Shown here piece by piece: positions 1-7,776 of a DNA stretch of 18,518 nt. How positions within the stretch are numbered: the stretch's first letter is position 1; the number at the start of each line of letters is the position of its first letter. The translations under genes were made by a program, and so were the position numbers. This stretch comes from JACMRI01 sp043778625. GTDB taxonomy: Bacteria; Bacteroidota; Bacteroidia; UBA4408. Location: the NCBI GenBank assembly GCA_043778625.1, contig JAYWFU010000087.1, positions 1-18,518 on the forward strand, written 5' to 3'. Under the pieces are notes generated by a model, which was not told where the DNA came from, searched no databases, and saw only the letters and a list, made by a program, of their open reading frames with translations.

Positions 1-153
1 TTGTTTTGTTACGAGGGGTATTTATTAGTGTTTTGTGCAGTATTAAAAAGCGCTATTATTTTGACTATATTTTGTTTTTCGTCAATTTCAAAAAACATAA
101 GGTAAGGATATTTTTTAAGCGGTAATGCTCTGTAGTGCTTAAAACGTACTTCA

Positions 154-225
154 CCGCTGGTGCGAGCGTCCTCGCTCGTACCCAATACTATACCCCTTAG
201 TTCGTGTCCCCACGAACCAAGGCGG
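154..225. repeat. REP-like double hairpin in non-coding left end
   Basis: Two adjacent hairpins lie in the non-coding stretch downstream of the M3 peptidase gene. The first (159-182) pairs GGTGCGAGCG with CGCTCGTACC around a TCCT loop, ten pairs with one G-T wobble. The second (200-217) pairs GTTCGTG with CACGAAC around TCCC, seven perfect pairs. CCGC at 154-157 and GCGG at 222-225 could close an outer stem around both. The block is far GC-richer than the surrounding intergenic DNA and lacks T-tracts, so it fits a repetitive extragenic palindrome better than an intrinsic terminator. Repeats of this build are often mobilised by Y1-type REP-associated transposases, but none is visible here. Bases 1-153 show no gene or other structure that I can support. 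Confidence 0.5.
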
Positions 226-247
226 GAGTAGCTATTATCATTATTTT

Positions 248-1993
248 CTAACTTGCTTTAATCCCCTCCAACTCCGCATTTACAAAACTTGCCAGCTCGT
301 TAATCCATGCGCTCGAAAAATTAAATTGTATGCCTGCCGTTTTGTATATTTCGGGGATAGAAACCGTGTAGCCTAATGATAATGCTGCTTTGTAATTAGC
401 TATACATTGTGTAGAGTTTTGTTTGTACTGACGCCACATGGCTATTGCGCCTAATTGCGCCATACCGTATTCAATATAATAAAACGGAACTTCGTACAGG
501 TGTAGTTGTTTTTGCCACGCATTTTGTTTGTAGGTTAATTTTTGTGCAACTGTGGTAGCCCCTTCTTGTACGTTGTATTCTATTTTAGACGTATTAAATT
601 CTTCAAACACTGCAATCCATTGTATGGTGCGCTCCTCCAGCGTATGTGTTGGGTGAGTATATATCCAATGTTGAAATTTATCAATGGTGCATACCCATGT
701 TAAGGTTTGTAAGCACAATTGTAATTGCTCTATTTTAATGCGTTTTAATTCGTTTTTATCAGGTATAAAAGTTTCTAGGTGTTCCATGGCAATAAGCTCC
801 ATGCTCATACTTGCCAACTCGGCCACTTCGCTTGGTAGATTTTTAAAATCCACTAAATCTAGCTTAGCACTAAGTATAGAGTGTATGGCGTGTCCGCCCT
901 CGTGTACCATGGTTTCCACGTCGCGCATGGTTCCTACTGCATTCATAAATATGAAGGGAATATTGCTTTCGTACAACGGATAATTATAGCCACCTGGCGC
1001 TTTGCCCTTGCGCGACTCTACATCAAGGTATTTTAAATCGCGCATAATGGTTATACACTCTGCAAACTGTGCATCTATTTTGCTAAAACATTCAATGGTT
1101 TTGTTTACTAGTTCTTCGCCTGTGGCAAATGGTTTGGGTGCTGGCAAGCCCTGTGTGTTTACATCCATATCCCACGGTTGTAACGATGCGTAACCTAGTT
1201 CGTTTTTGCGTTCCACATCAAATTGCTCTACAATGGGTTTAATGTATTTTGCTACGCTGGCGTGCATGTCTTGCACATCTTGTAAGTTGTAATCAAACCT
1301 ATTTAATTCATCAAACTTATAATCGCGATAGTTGGCGTAACCTGCGTTTTGTGCTACTTGGTGGCGTAGGGTTATTAGTTGTGTGTATAATTCATCGAGG
1401 GTTGATTTATCTTGCAAACGGCGCATATTTACTTTGTTGTAAATAGTTTCGCGCACCGTTCTGTTGTTGTTTTTAAAATAGGTAGCCGCTTGCTGTAGCG
1501 TAATTTCTTTGCCCTCGTGTTCAATACTCATTTGCGAAGTTAGGTTGCCATAGTTATTTTGCAAGGTTTGTATTTCGGCATTCAACGAAATATTTTCTTC
1601 TCTAAATAATTTAATAGCCATAAGTGTACTGCGTAATAGTATGGCGTACTTATCAGCGGGAAGTTGCGCTAAGTAAGTGCTTTGTGTAAGCTTTACATTA
1701 AAGGCATTGTTGTAAGGCGCTATTAATGGGTCTATTTCGTTTACGAAATAATTAAATGCGTCGGAGTGTTTGGTATTAGTGGCATCGCAGGTCATGTGTA
1801 TGTACAACCAACCTGAGTGTTCTTGTACAAAACATTCTAGCTCGCTACGGTCGGCCATCCATTGTTGCAAATCAGTAACAGAACTGAGCGTTCTATTTTG
1901 AAGTTCATCATAAAATGATTTTACATCGTTAAACGTAGTAAAATTAAGCGTTGCGGGCAAATACGCGCGAGGTACTGAAAGTTGTGTTAGCAT
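248..1993 (-). CDS. M3 family oligoendopeptidase (PepF/thimet-like zinc peptidase)
   Basis: Zinc metallopeptidase of family M3, expected to cut short peptides in the cytoplasm; there is no signal peptide or membrane segment. The active site HEGGH is at residues 364-368. His364 and His368 would bind zinc with Glu365 as general base, and Glu392 in the segment AELASMSME sits 24 residues on, where the third zinc ligand of M3 enzymes is expected. The C-terminal aromatic segment YYIEYGMAQLG matches the conserved substrate-side region of the family. The length of 581 residues is normal for the PepF branch. The ATG at 1993 gives a full N-terminal helical domain. It is last in the minus-strand gene run, 30 bases after the AbiC-like gene, and I see no promoter of its own. 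The family call is firm; the exact peptide substrate is unknown. Confidence 0.93.
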   Translation of the reverse strand: MLTQLSVPRAYLPATLNFTTFNDVKSFYDELQNRTLSSVTDLQQWMADRSELECFVQEHSGWLYIHMTCDATNTKHSDAFNYFVNEIDPLIAPYNNAFNVKLTQSTYLAQLPADKYAILLRSTLMAIKLFREENISLNAEIQTLQNNYGNLTSQMSIEHEGKEITLQQAATYFKNNNRTVRETIYNKVNMRRLQDKSTLDELYTQLITLRHQVAQNAGYANYRDYKFDELNRFDYNLQDVQDMHASVAKYIKPIVEQFDVERKNELGYASLQPWDMDVNTQGLPAPKPFATGEELVNKTIECFSKIDAQFAECITIMRDLKYLDVESRKGKAPGGYNYPLYESNIPFIFMNAVGTMRDVETMVHEGGHAIHSILSAKLDLVDFKNLPSEVAELASMSMELIAMEHLETFIPDKNELKRIKIEQLQLCLQTLTWVCTIDKFQHWIYTHPTHTLEERTIQWIAVFEEFNTSKIEYNVQEGATTVAQKLTYKQNAWQKQLHLYEVPFYYIEYGMAQLGAIAMWRQYKQNSTQCIANYKAALSLGYTVSIPEIYKTAGIQFNFSSAWINELASFVNAELEGIKAS

Positions 1994-2023
1994 GGTTTTG
2001 ATGTTTTTTAAATGGTTTTTTTA

Positions 2024-2827
2024 TTAAAAATTTTGGTGCATTACTTCAGCGTCTAAAAACAGAACTGCATTTTTTATACCTGAGTCAATTTGTGATTTAG
2101 AATTTAATAATTTGAGGTCTTCATTAGACAATTGTGCCTTTATTATTGTTTTATAAATATTCAATTCAGAATTACTTAGCACCCTATTTTGTATAAAACC
2201 AACAATTACTTGAAATAGCTTAAAATACTGGGACAGATGGCTTTCGTAATTATTGAAAATAATATTTAAAATTAGTTTCTTATTTTCATTATAGGTTAAG
2301 TCAATACCGCCTTCATACATTTGTTGAATTGTTTCAACATAATCTTTTTTTAAATCTTCTTTAAATAGAAATTCTGAAGGAGTTTTGTTAAGATGGAGTT
2401 CTAATGCATTTTTTATATCCTCATTAATTTTAATTATTGCTTTATAATTTTTATATTCTAATGTAGTTATATTAAATCTCCTTTGAGGCGAGTCGTTATC
2501 ATCAATTTCAATTTCTCTCTTAACATTATTAAAATTATTGATAAGATTAAACAAGGTTGTCTCGAATGCTTGTTTTTCAGCATTTACACGCATTGCCTCA
2601 AACTCTTCTTTTTGAGATTGGTAGGTTAAAAACACTAAGTATGCCACACCTAATGATACTAAAGTCCCCCAAAATCCGCCAACAAAACTTCCAAACGAGC
2701 TAACAACATCTGGATCAATATCTCCAGCACAATCAATTAAGCCTTTACTCCAATAAACGCCAATAGTTACAAGTATTCCTACTAAATATAATGGTAAAAA
2801 ATATTTTATGTACTTAACGTTTTTCAT
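2024..2827 (-). CDS. putative phage abortive infection protein, AbiC-like (putAbiC family)
   Basis: Membrane protein of 267 residues. Two hydrophobic segments (about 8-27 and 48-69) flank a short loop, and a charged, helical cytoplasmic domain follows. The join of FGSFVGGFWGTLVSLG and the following FETTLFNLINNFN is the arrangement I know from proteins annotated as putative phage abortive infection (Pfam putAbiC), found scattered through Bacteroidota and Proteobacteria. No catalytic motif is visible, and the mechanism of this family is not established. The gene is strikingly AT-rich: counting 2041-2400 by hand gives 93 G+C in 360 (about 26%), against 43-48% in single lines counted in the flanking genes. 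With housekeeping genes on both sides, this suggests horizontal gain. Gaps are 33 bases to the SGNH gene upstream and 30 to the peptidase downstream. Family assignment is from recall of the sequence pattern and is moderately sure. Confidence 0.65.
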   Translation of the reverse strand: MKNVKYIKYFLPLYLVGILVTIGVYWSKGLIDCAGDIDPDVVSSFGSFVGGFWGTLVSLGVAYLVFLTYQSQKEEFEAMRVNAEKQAFETTLFNLINNFNNVKREIEIDDNDSPQRRFNITTLEYKNYKAIIKINEDIKNALELHLNKTPSEFLFKEDLKKDYVETIQQMYEGGIDLTYNENKKLILNIIFNNYESHLSQYFKLFQVIVGFIQNRVLSNSELNIYKTIIKAQLSNEDLKLLNSKSQIDSGIKNAVLFLDAEVMHQNF

Positions 2828-2860
2828 TTTTATAATTATTGATACGTTCTTAAAAGTAGT

Positions 2861-4141
2861 TTATTTAATTAGGTTAAATAATTCTTGCGCTACTTTTTTT
2901 CCGCCTGCACTAGTTATGTGGGTATAATCTTTTTGCGCTAAAGCTGTATCAGCATTAGCCCACGTAAGCATACCTCCTACTCCACCCATGGTGGTATTCA
3001 AATTAAAAAAATAGGCAGCACTGCTATCCGCCAAGGCTTGTTGTGTTTTAATTAAATACGGAATGTAAGGCGCACTTACCCACTGTTTGTTTTGTTTGTA
3101 GCATTTGTCGCCCACACTTACTAGTATAAAACTGGCTTGTGGCATACATTTTTTTAAATACCTAAGCACACGCTGCATAGTTTTTTGATACGCCGAAAAA
3201 TCTTGTTGCTCATTAGTGCCAATGTTTAAGCCATACTGCACAATTACTAAATCGTAGGGGCGCGCTACATTAATTTGGTGTAATAAATTATAATTAAGTA
3301 CCGATAAATTCATACCTGTACTGCCCCTAAAGGCATAGTTATCAAGCACTATACCAGTATCAGCCTCGGTTTGCAGGCCATAATACGCTAGTTTTGAATA
3401 AGGCGCTACCGTTACCGCTGCGCTTGTAGTGCTTGATTTAATTAATGTTTTAAACGCCGAAAACGGTTGCAAGGTTAGCTGTACTAATTTATTATTAACG
3501 GTGGTTTCCACCACTTGTGTGGTACTATTGTAGTTATACCCCAGCAAATAAAAATTACATTTAGCATACGTGTTATACAACGCAAGTTTGCTTGTGGCAG
3601 TAGTGTTTGGGGCAACATCAAACACATAGCCACTTAGGTAAGGCTTATAATTATTAACCGTGTCTCTCACATTAAAATTATAAGCTAAATAATTAGTAGT
3701 AAAACTTAATTGATAACTATTGGTATACCCCGCAGTTGGCGCACTAAGTGGCACAAAGCCCACACCTGCTCCACCATACGTTTGTTGCAAATAAGTACGT
3801 AAGTATTCGGTAATAATATCGCCCTCAATCATACTATCGCCAAAATAAGCTATCCGCACATGTGTGCGTGTGCGCTGTGTAAGTTGTGTGCAGGCGGTTT
3901 TATAGTGCGCAAGGGCATCAACCACGGTGGGTACGTAGTGCTTAATTACAGCATGTATCTGTGCTTGTTTACTATTATTATATATGGCTAAGTTTTTTTT
4001 GTTGGGTTGGGCGGTGCGCACATCGCTTAACCAATCGGTATTTTTAACAGATAACCACTGTTGATATTTTAAACCATAGCTTACCACTACCGCAATTAGC
4101 GTGGTAAGTAGCGTAGCAAGTACTGGTTTGTAGTTATACAT
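2861..4141 (-). CDS. SGNH/GDSL-type hydrolase, membrane-anchored
   Basis: SGNH-fold esterase or acyltransferase of 426 residues. An N-terminal hydrophobic segment (about 7-23) without a clear cleavage site suggests an anchor with the catalytic domain outside the cytoplasmic membrane. The family blocks can be seen in order: block I FGDSM with nucleophile Ser103, a block II-like Gly in RGSTG (272-276), block III YGLNIG with Asn306, and block V DYTH with Asp405 and His408. The segment after block I (GDIITEYLR, then GGAGVGFVPL) is shared with Bacteroidota SGNH proteins that often accompany O-acylation systems; no MBOAT partner is present here. The gene begins only 3 bases after the bioD stop codon, so the two are probably co-transcribed. 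Substrate unknown: carbohydrate or peptidoglycan O-acetyl groups are possible. Confidence 0.8.
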   Translation of the reverse strand: MYNYKPVLATLLTTLIAVVVSYGLKYQQWLSVKNTDWLSDVRTAQPNKKNLAIYNNSKQAQIHAVIKHYVPTVVDALAHYKTACTQLTQRTRTHVRIAYFGDSMIEGDIITEYLRTYLQQTYGGAGVGFVPLSAPTAGYTNSYQLSFTTNYLAYNFNVRDTVNNYKPYLSGYVFDVAPNTTATSKLALYNTYAKCNFYLLGYNYNSTTQVVETTVNNKLVQLTLQPFSAFKTLIKSSTTSAAVTVAPYSKLAYYGLQTEADTGIVLDNYAFRGSTGMNLSVLNYNLLHQINVARPYDLVIVQYGLNIGTNEQQDFSAYQKTMQRVLRYLKKCMPQASFILVSVGDKCYKQNKQWVSAPYIPYLIKTQQALADSSAAYFFNLNTTMGGVGGMLTWANADTALAQKDYTHITSAGGKKVAQELFNLIK

Positions 4142-4144
4142 TAG

Positions 4145-4756
4145 TTAATGCGCCAGTAATTGTTGTGCATAGTGTTGCACCAATTGCGGTGTAATGCTAG
4201 TGTGTTGTGCTATGCGTAGCAAGCACGGTAGTTGTGTGTAATGGAGTATAAACGATTCGGAACTTGGGTTGGTAACCCCATTAAACACTATGCCTTTAAT
4301 GGTAATATTATGCTTGCACAATAATTCGTAAGTAAGTAGTGTGTGGTTAATACTCCCCAAATAATGTTGGCTAACTAGCACTACGGGTAGGTTTATTTTT
4401 TTAACAATATCAAGTATCGTTTGTGTGCTGTTAATAGGTACAAGTAGCCCTCCAGCACCTTCCACTATTAAATTGTTAGTAGTGTTAGGCATAGTTATAT
4501 TGGTTAAATCAATAGTAACACCATCAATGCTGGCCGCTAGGTGCGGCGATGCAGGAGTAGCAAGGGCATAGGCACTATCGTAAATAGTTATGGGGCGTGT
4601 AACTAACTGTTGCACGGTGTGGGCGTCAGTACTATGTAATTCACCAGCTTGTATGGGTTTGTAATAATTAGCATTGTAGGCCTCACAAAATATTGCACTT
4701 ACTAATGTTTTGCCTACATTAGTACCAATGCCTGTTATAAAATACTGGTGTTGCAT
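4145..4756 (-). CDS. bioD: dethiobiotin synthetase
   Basis: ATP-dependent enzyme that closes the ureido ring on 7,8-diaminopelargonic acid with CO2 to make dethiobiotin, the penultimate step of biotin synthesis, in the cytoplasm. The P-loop GIGTNVGKT spans residues 9-17 with Lys16 and Thr17. YYKPIQAG supplies the substrate Lys (Lys33), and VEGAGGLLVP (98-107) is the conserved VEGAGG segment with Glu99 as a metal ligand. At 203 residues it is slightly shorter than the roughly 220-230 of typical BioD. It starts 6 bases after the ClC stop and ends 3 bases before the SGNH start, so it is embedded in that transcription unit and not in a bio operon. bioB lies 6.4 kb away on the other strand. Confidence 0.93.
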   Translation of the reverse strand: MQHQYFITGIGTNVGKTLVSAIFCEAYNANYYKPIQAGELHSTDAHTVQQLVTRPITIYDSAYALATPASPHLAASIDGVTIDLTNITMPNTTNNLIVEGAGGLLVPINSTQTILDIVKKINLPVVLVSQHYLGSINHTLLTYELLCKHNITIKGIVFNGVTNPSSESFILHYTQLPCLLRIAQHTSITPQLVQHYAQQLLAH

Positions 4757-4762
4757 TGTGCG

Positions 4763-6541
4763 TTACTGTTTTTGTACAATTTTTAAATAAGCGTCAAACA
4801 CATCGCGCGAGCGCAAATAACCCAAGCATTGTTCGTTGTCAATAATAGCTACCTTATCAACATCGTGCACCATTATAGTATCGAGCACTTGCCGTAATGT
4901 TTGGTTGGGGCTTGCGGTTGAAATTTCGCGTTCCAAAATATTTGCATAATTTAAATCCGCATCATCTTCTATTTGCTCCATGGTGTGCTTGCGTAGCGAT
5001 ATTTCTCCCAAATATTTTTTGTGTTCATCAACTACAATAAAATCGCTGGCGTGTATCTCGGTAGATAAACTGCGCAATGCTTCGTAAGTAATACTATTAT
5101 TAATAACTGCCAACGTGCGATACTCGATAAATAAGCTACCGATGCTGGTGGTGTTTAGTACATCTACTTTCATATCCCACAAATGTGCAGGGCTTTGAAA
5201 CCTAGTGTGCACCTGCGCTTGATACAAATTGATTTTTTTAGATAAAATAAACGTAAAAATACTTACCAAAATAAGTGGTGGTAACAACACGTAAGAGCCC
5301 GTAACCTCACATATCATTATTATACCTGCTATGGGTGCGCTTGCTATGCCTGCATAAAATGCGCCCATGCCCACTACCATAAATGACGCTAACCTAAAAT
5401 CTAACGTTGGATGAATAAATACCGCCAAATAAAAAACCGCAGCGCCTAATGTGGCCCCTACAAACATTGACGGCCCAAACATACCTGCCGAACCACCCGA
5501 ACCAATGGTAAGCGTAGTGGCCACTACTTTTAAAAACGCCAATGCCAAAAAACATATAGCCACCTGCAACGCGCTTGAACCAAGGTGTGCAGGCTGTAAG
5601 CCATTAAATATTTGTTGTAATGCAAACTGCCCTGTACCAGCAACTTCAAAAAAGAATAAATAAATAAACCCCACCAGTAGCCCGCCTAATGCAGGTTTCA
5701 AGTAATTAGATAAGCGAGAACTACGAATAAAAATACGAGTGTCTTTAAAGCCTTTGAGGAATAAATAACCAAATGCAAAACAGAGTATACCAAGCAATAA
5801 GTAATACGGCAGTTCGTAAAAATGTAGGGTACCAATACCCGTTATTTTAAACAATTCGTTTTGTACACCAAACAAACCAAACACTAAAAACGCCGTAACG
5901 CTTGATATAAAGCAGGGTATAAGGGCATCGCTTTCAATATCTTCGCGGTACACCATTTCGGCTGCGGTAAGCGCACCGCCCAATGGCGCACGAAATACGG
6001 CTCCTAAGCCTGCCGCTGTACCAGCCAATAATAATGTGCGGCGGGCACGTTCGCCCAGCTTCATGCCATTGGCAATAATAACCCCAATGCCTGCACCTAT
6101 TTGCGATATTGGTCCTTCTTTACCACCACTACCGCCTGATGATAACGTTACAATAGTACTTACTGATTTTACAAACGGTACTTTGGTATCAATGTTACCC
6201 CCTTTGTTATGAAAAGCATTTATCATTTCGTTTGCGCCCGTGCCTGCGGCATCGGGCGCAAACTTATTAGTAATAATACCCGTGACTAGTCCGCCAATAG
6301 CGGGTACTAGCACAATAAGTAGTGCATGCCCAATACCTAACTGTGTTACACGAGTAATAAACGAAACGTTAGCGTTGCTATTGAGTAATAATAAATCAGT
6401 ATAAAAATGCTCCGTGTAATTAAGTACACTTACAAAGCCAACTGATGCCAACCCACAGAATACACCTGTAATAATGGCTAAAAAATAAATTGTGCCACTG
6501 TTTTTTGATTCGGTTATGGCACTTATAATTTTTTGAAACAT
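4763..6541 (-). CDS. ClC-family H+/Cl- antiporter with C-terminal CBS pair
   Basis: Voltage-type chloride channel family protein, inner membrane, 592 residues: a membrane domain to about 435 and a tandem CBS domain from about 455 to the end, which probably binds adenine nucleotides. Anion-site motifs are GSGGKEGP (137-144), with the gating Glu at 142, and GSGGSAGMFGP (347-357). Tyr417 in TGSYVLLPP aligns with the chloride-coordinating Tyr445 of E. coli ClC-ec1. Glu195 in AAEM aligns with the internal proton Glu203 of ClC-ec1, so this should be an exchanger and not a channel. The usual GSGIP segment is replaced by GTGAN (100-104), as in several CBS-containing bacterial relatives. It follows rimM by 52 bases, a gap that holds a possible -7 element, and is followed closely by bioD. 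Confidence 0.93.
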   Translation of the reverse strand: MFQKIISAITESKNSGTIYFLAIITGVFCGLASVGFVSVLNYTEHFYTDLLLLNSNANVSFITRVTQLGIGHALLIVLVPAIGGLVTGIITNKFAPDAAGTGANEMINAFHNKGGNIDTKVPFVKSVSTIVTLSSGGSGGKEGPISQIGAGIGVIIANGMKLGERARRTLLLAGTAAGLGAVFRAPLGGALTAAEMVYREDIESDALIPCFISSVTAFLVFGLFGVQNELFKITGIGTLHFYELPYYLLLGILCFAFGYLFLKGFKDTRIFIRSSRLSNYLKPALGGLLVGFIYLFFFEVAGTGQFALQQIFNGLQPAHLGSSALQVAICFLALAFLKVVATTLTIGSGGSAGMFGPSMFVGATLGAAVFYLAVFIHPTLDFRLASFMVVGMGAFYAGIASAPIAGIIMICEVTGSYVLLPPLILVSIFTFILSKKINLYQAQVHTRFQSPAHLWDMKVDVLNTTSIGSLFIEYRTLAVINNSITYEALRSLSTEIHASDFIVVDEHKKYLGEISLRKHTMEQIEDDADLNYANILEREISTASPNQTLRQVLDTIMVHDVDKVAIIDNEQCLGYLRSRDVFDAYLKIVQKQ

Positions 6542-6561
6542 GCTTTAGAATTGTGTAAATA

Positions 6562-6569
6562 CAAACTTA
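6562..6569 (-). promoter_or_regulatory. possible -7 element upstream of the ClC gene
   Basis: Reading the minus strand, TAAGTTTG matches the Bacteroidota -7 consensus TAnnTTTG at all six fixed bases and lies about 20 bases before the ClC start. No TTTG is found 19 bases further upstream, so the case rests on one box only. It could give the ClC-bioD-SGNH part some expression independent of the ribosomal genes. Chance matches are not rare in AT-rich spacers. Confidence 0.3.
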
Positions 6570-6593
6570 GGGATAGTTTACAATTGAATTTTT

Positions 6594-7148
6594 TTAATTC
6601 AAATTTACGTTACCCTCATTTCCTTCCAAATACACCGCCAGCAAGCCATCAGGGCAGTTTACCTGTATTTGCTTATTTTCGGGGTCAATGTTTAAAATAA
6701 TAGCTTGAGGTATAAACGGAATAATAATTTCGATAGCTGATGGGTGAGTAATGTACAATAAGGCTTGTGGCCCATCAACATCTAATTCTTTAACCCTACC
6801 AATAGTACCGTGAGTGGCATCAATTACTTCAAAACCTACTAACTCGTTGGCCATAGCTTCGGTTTCGTTAATTTGTGCAAACTCTTTGTTTACGCTACAT
6901 GTGCAACCTATAAGTGGCTTTGCATCAACATCGGAATTTATACCTACCAACTTTATTACGTAGGTTTCGCCACTGGCACTTAATTGTTCTATTTTGTAGG
7001 GAGTAGCACCACTATCATTTTGTAATAATATGTGCTTAATATCTTGCGGTTGTATCAAAACAACAGAGGAGGGCTTAATTTTAAGCTCTCCTCTGTATCC
7101 GTGTAATTTTGATATATAACCGATTTGTAAAAAATCGTTATTGTTCAT
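6594..7148 (-). CDS. rimM: ribosome maturation factor RimM
   Basis: 16S rRNA processing protein that binds ribosomal protein S19 during 30S head assembly. The N-terminal RimM barrel begins with the signature IGYISKLHGYRGELKIKP (residues 9-26). The C-terminal PRC-barrel is about 100-172, with LVGFEVID and a hydrophobic strand ending in IPFIPQAI. The 184 residues are normal for the family. It starts 15 bases after the rpsP stop, the conserved rpsP-rimM order. The usual next genes, trmD and rplS, are absent here and a ClC gene follows instead. Confidence 0.95.
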   Translation of the reverse strand: MNNNDFLQIGYISKLHGYRGELKIKPSSVVLIQPQDIKHILLQNDSGATPYKIEQLSASGETYVIKLVGINSDVDAKPLIGCTCSVNKEFAQINETEAMANELVGFEVIDATHGTIGRVKELDVDGPQALLYITHPSAIEIIIPFIPQAIILNIDPENKQIQVNCPDGLLAVYLEGNEGNVNLN

Positions 7149-7163
7149 TGGTTTGTTTTAATA

Positions 7164-7706
7164 TTATGCTTCTGCTGGCGCTTCGCCTTCAGCAGCTGGA
7201 GTTTCAGTAGCTACTTCTTCAGCAGCAACCTCTACAACCTCAGCAACTGGTGCTGTTTTAGCAGCAACTTTAGCAGCTATTGCTTCACGCACTTTTACTT
7301 CGTTTTTAGCAGCATCTACTTTTACTTTTGATTTAGCATCAGCTAAGCCTGTAGTTTTAGAGGCTATTTTAGCTGCTTTTTGTTCAGTAAACATTGCAAA
7401 CTTAGCATCAGCTTGCTCTTGTGTTAACGCACCTTTTTTAACACCACCTTGTAAGTGATATTTAGCTAATACACCTTTGTACGAAAGTATTGCACGAGCA
7501 GTATCAGTAGGTTGAGCACCTTTTGTATACCAGTCTAACGCACGTTCAAACTCAATGTTTATTGTAGCGGGGTTTGTGTTTGGGTTATAAGTCCCAATTT
7601 TTTCAATAAATTTTCCATCACGTGGTGCACGACCATCCGCAACTACTAAGTGGAAAAAAGCACTTCCTTTTTTACCATGTCTTTGTAATCTAATCTTTAC
7701 TGCCAT
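7164..7706 (-). CDS. rpsP: 30S ribosomal protein S16 with long C-terminal tail
   Basis: Small-subunit ribosomal protein S16. Residues 1 to about 88 are the S16 domain, seen in MAVKIRLQRHGKKG, VVADGRAPRDGKFIEKIGTYNP and the later LSYKGVLAKYHLQGG. Residues from about 90 to 180 form an Ala/Lys/Glu-rich tail that ends in a strongly acidic Ala-Glu stretch. E. coli S16 has only 82 residues; extended tails are common in Bacteroidota. It is the first gene of the minus-strand run, with a recognisable promoter 35-65 bases upstream of its ATG at 7706. Confidence 0.96.
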   Translation of the reverse strand: MAVKIRLQRHGKKGSAFFHLVVADGRAPRDGKFIEKIGTYNPNTNPATINIEFERALDWYTKGAQPTDTARAILSYKGVLAKYHLQGGVKKGALTQEQADAKFAMFTEQKAAKIASKTTGLADAKSKVKVDAAKNEVKVREAIAAKVAAKTAPVAEVVEVAAEEVATETPAAEGEAPAEA

Positions 7707-7740
7707 TTTTATTTATTATTAATTATTAATTTTAGCATTG

Positions 7741-7771
7741 CAAAACTAAACTTTTTTACGAAACTAACAAC
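7741..7771 (-). promoter_or_regulatory. promoter of the rpsP-rimM transcription unit
   Basis: On the minus strand GTTG (7771-7768) is followed by exactly 19 bases and then TAGTTTTG (7748-7741). This fits the Bacteroidota primary sigma consensus TTTG-N19-TAnnTTTG in 9 of 10 fixed positions. Transcription should begin a few bases downstream, near 7737, leaving a leader of about 30 bases before rpsP. The element lies in the 70-base gap between rpsP and divergent pnuC. Confidence 0.7.
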
Positions 7772-7776
7772 ACTAT

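Noticed and set aside
2861..4141. The SGNH hydrolase as a BioH-type pimeloyl-ester hydrolase, given its position next to bioD.
   Set aside because: BioH and its known substitutes act in the cytoplasm and are mostly alpha/beta hydrolases. This protein has an N-terminal membrane anchor and would act outside the cytoplasm.
6584..6602. Inverted repeat TTGAATT-N5-AATTCAA at the end of rimM as a terminator.
   Set aside because: The stem is seven mostly A-T pairs, overlaps the rimM stop codon and would be unstable; too weak to separate rimM from the ClC gene.
248..7706. A multi-gene defence island around the AbiC-like gene.
   Set aside because: All flanking genes are recognisable housekeeping or transport families with normal motifs; only the AbiC-like gene has a defence link.
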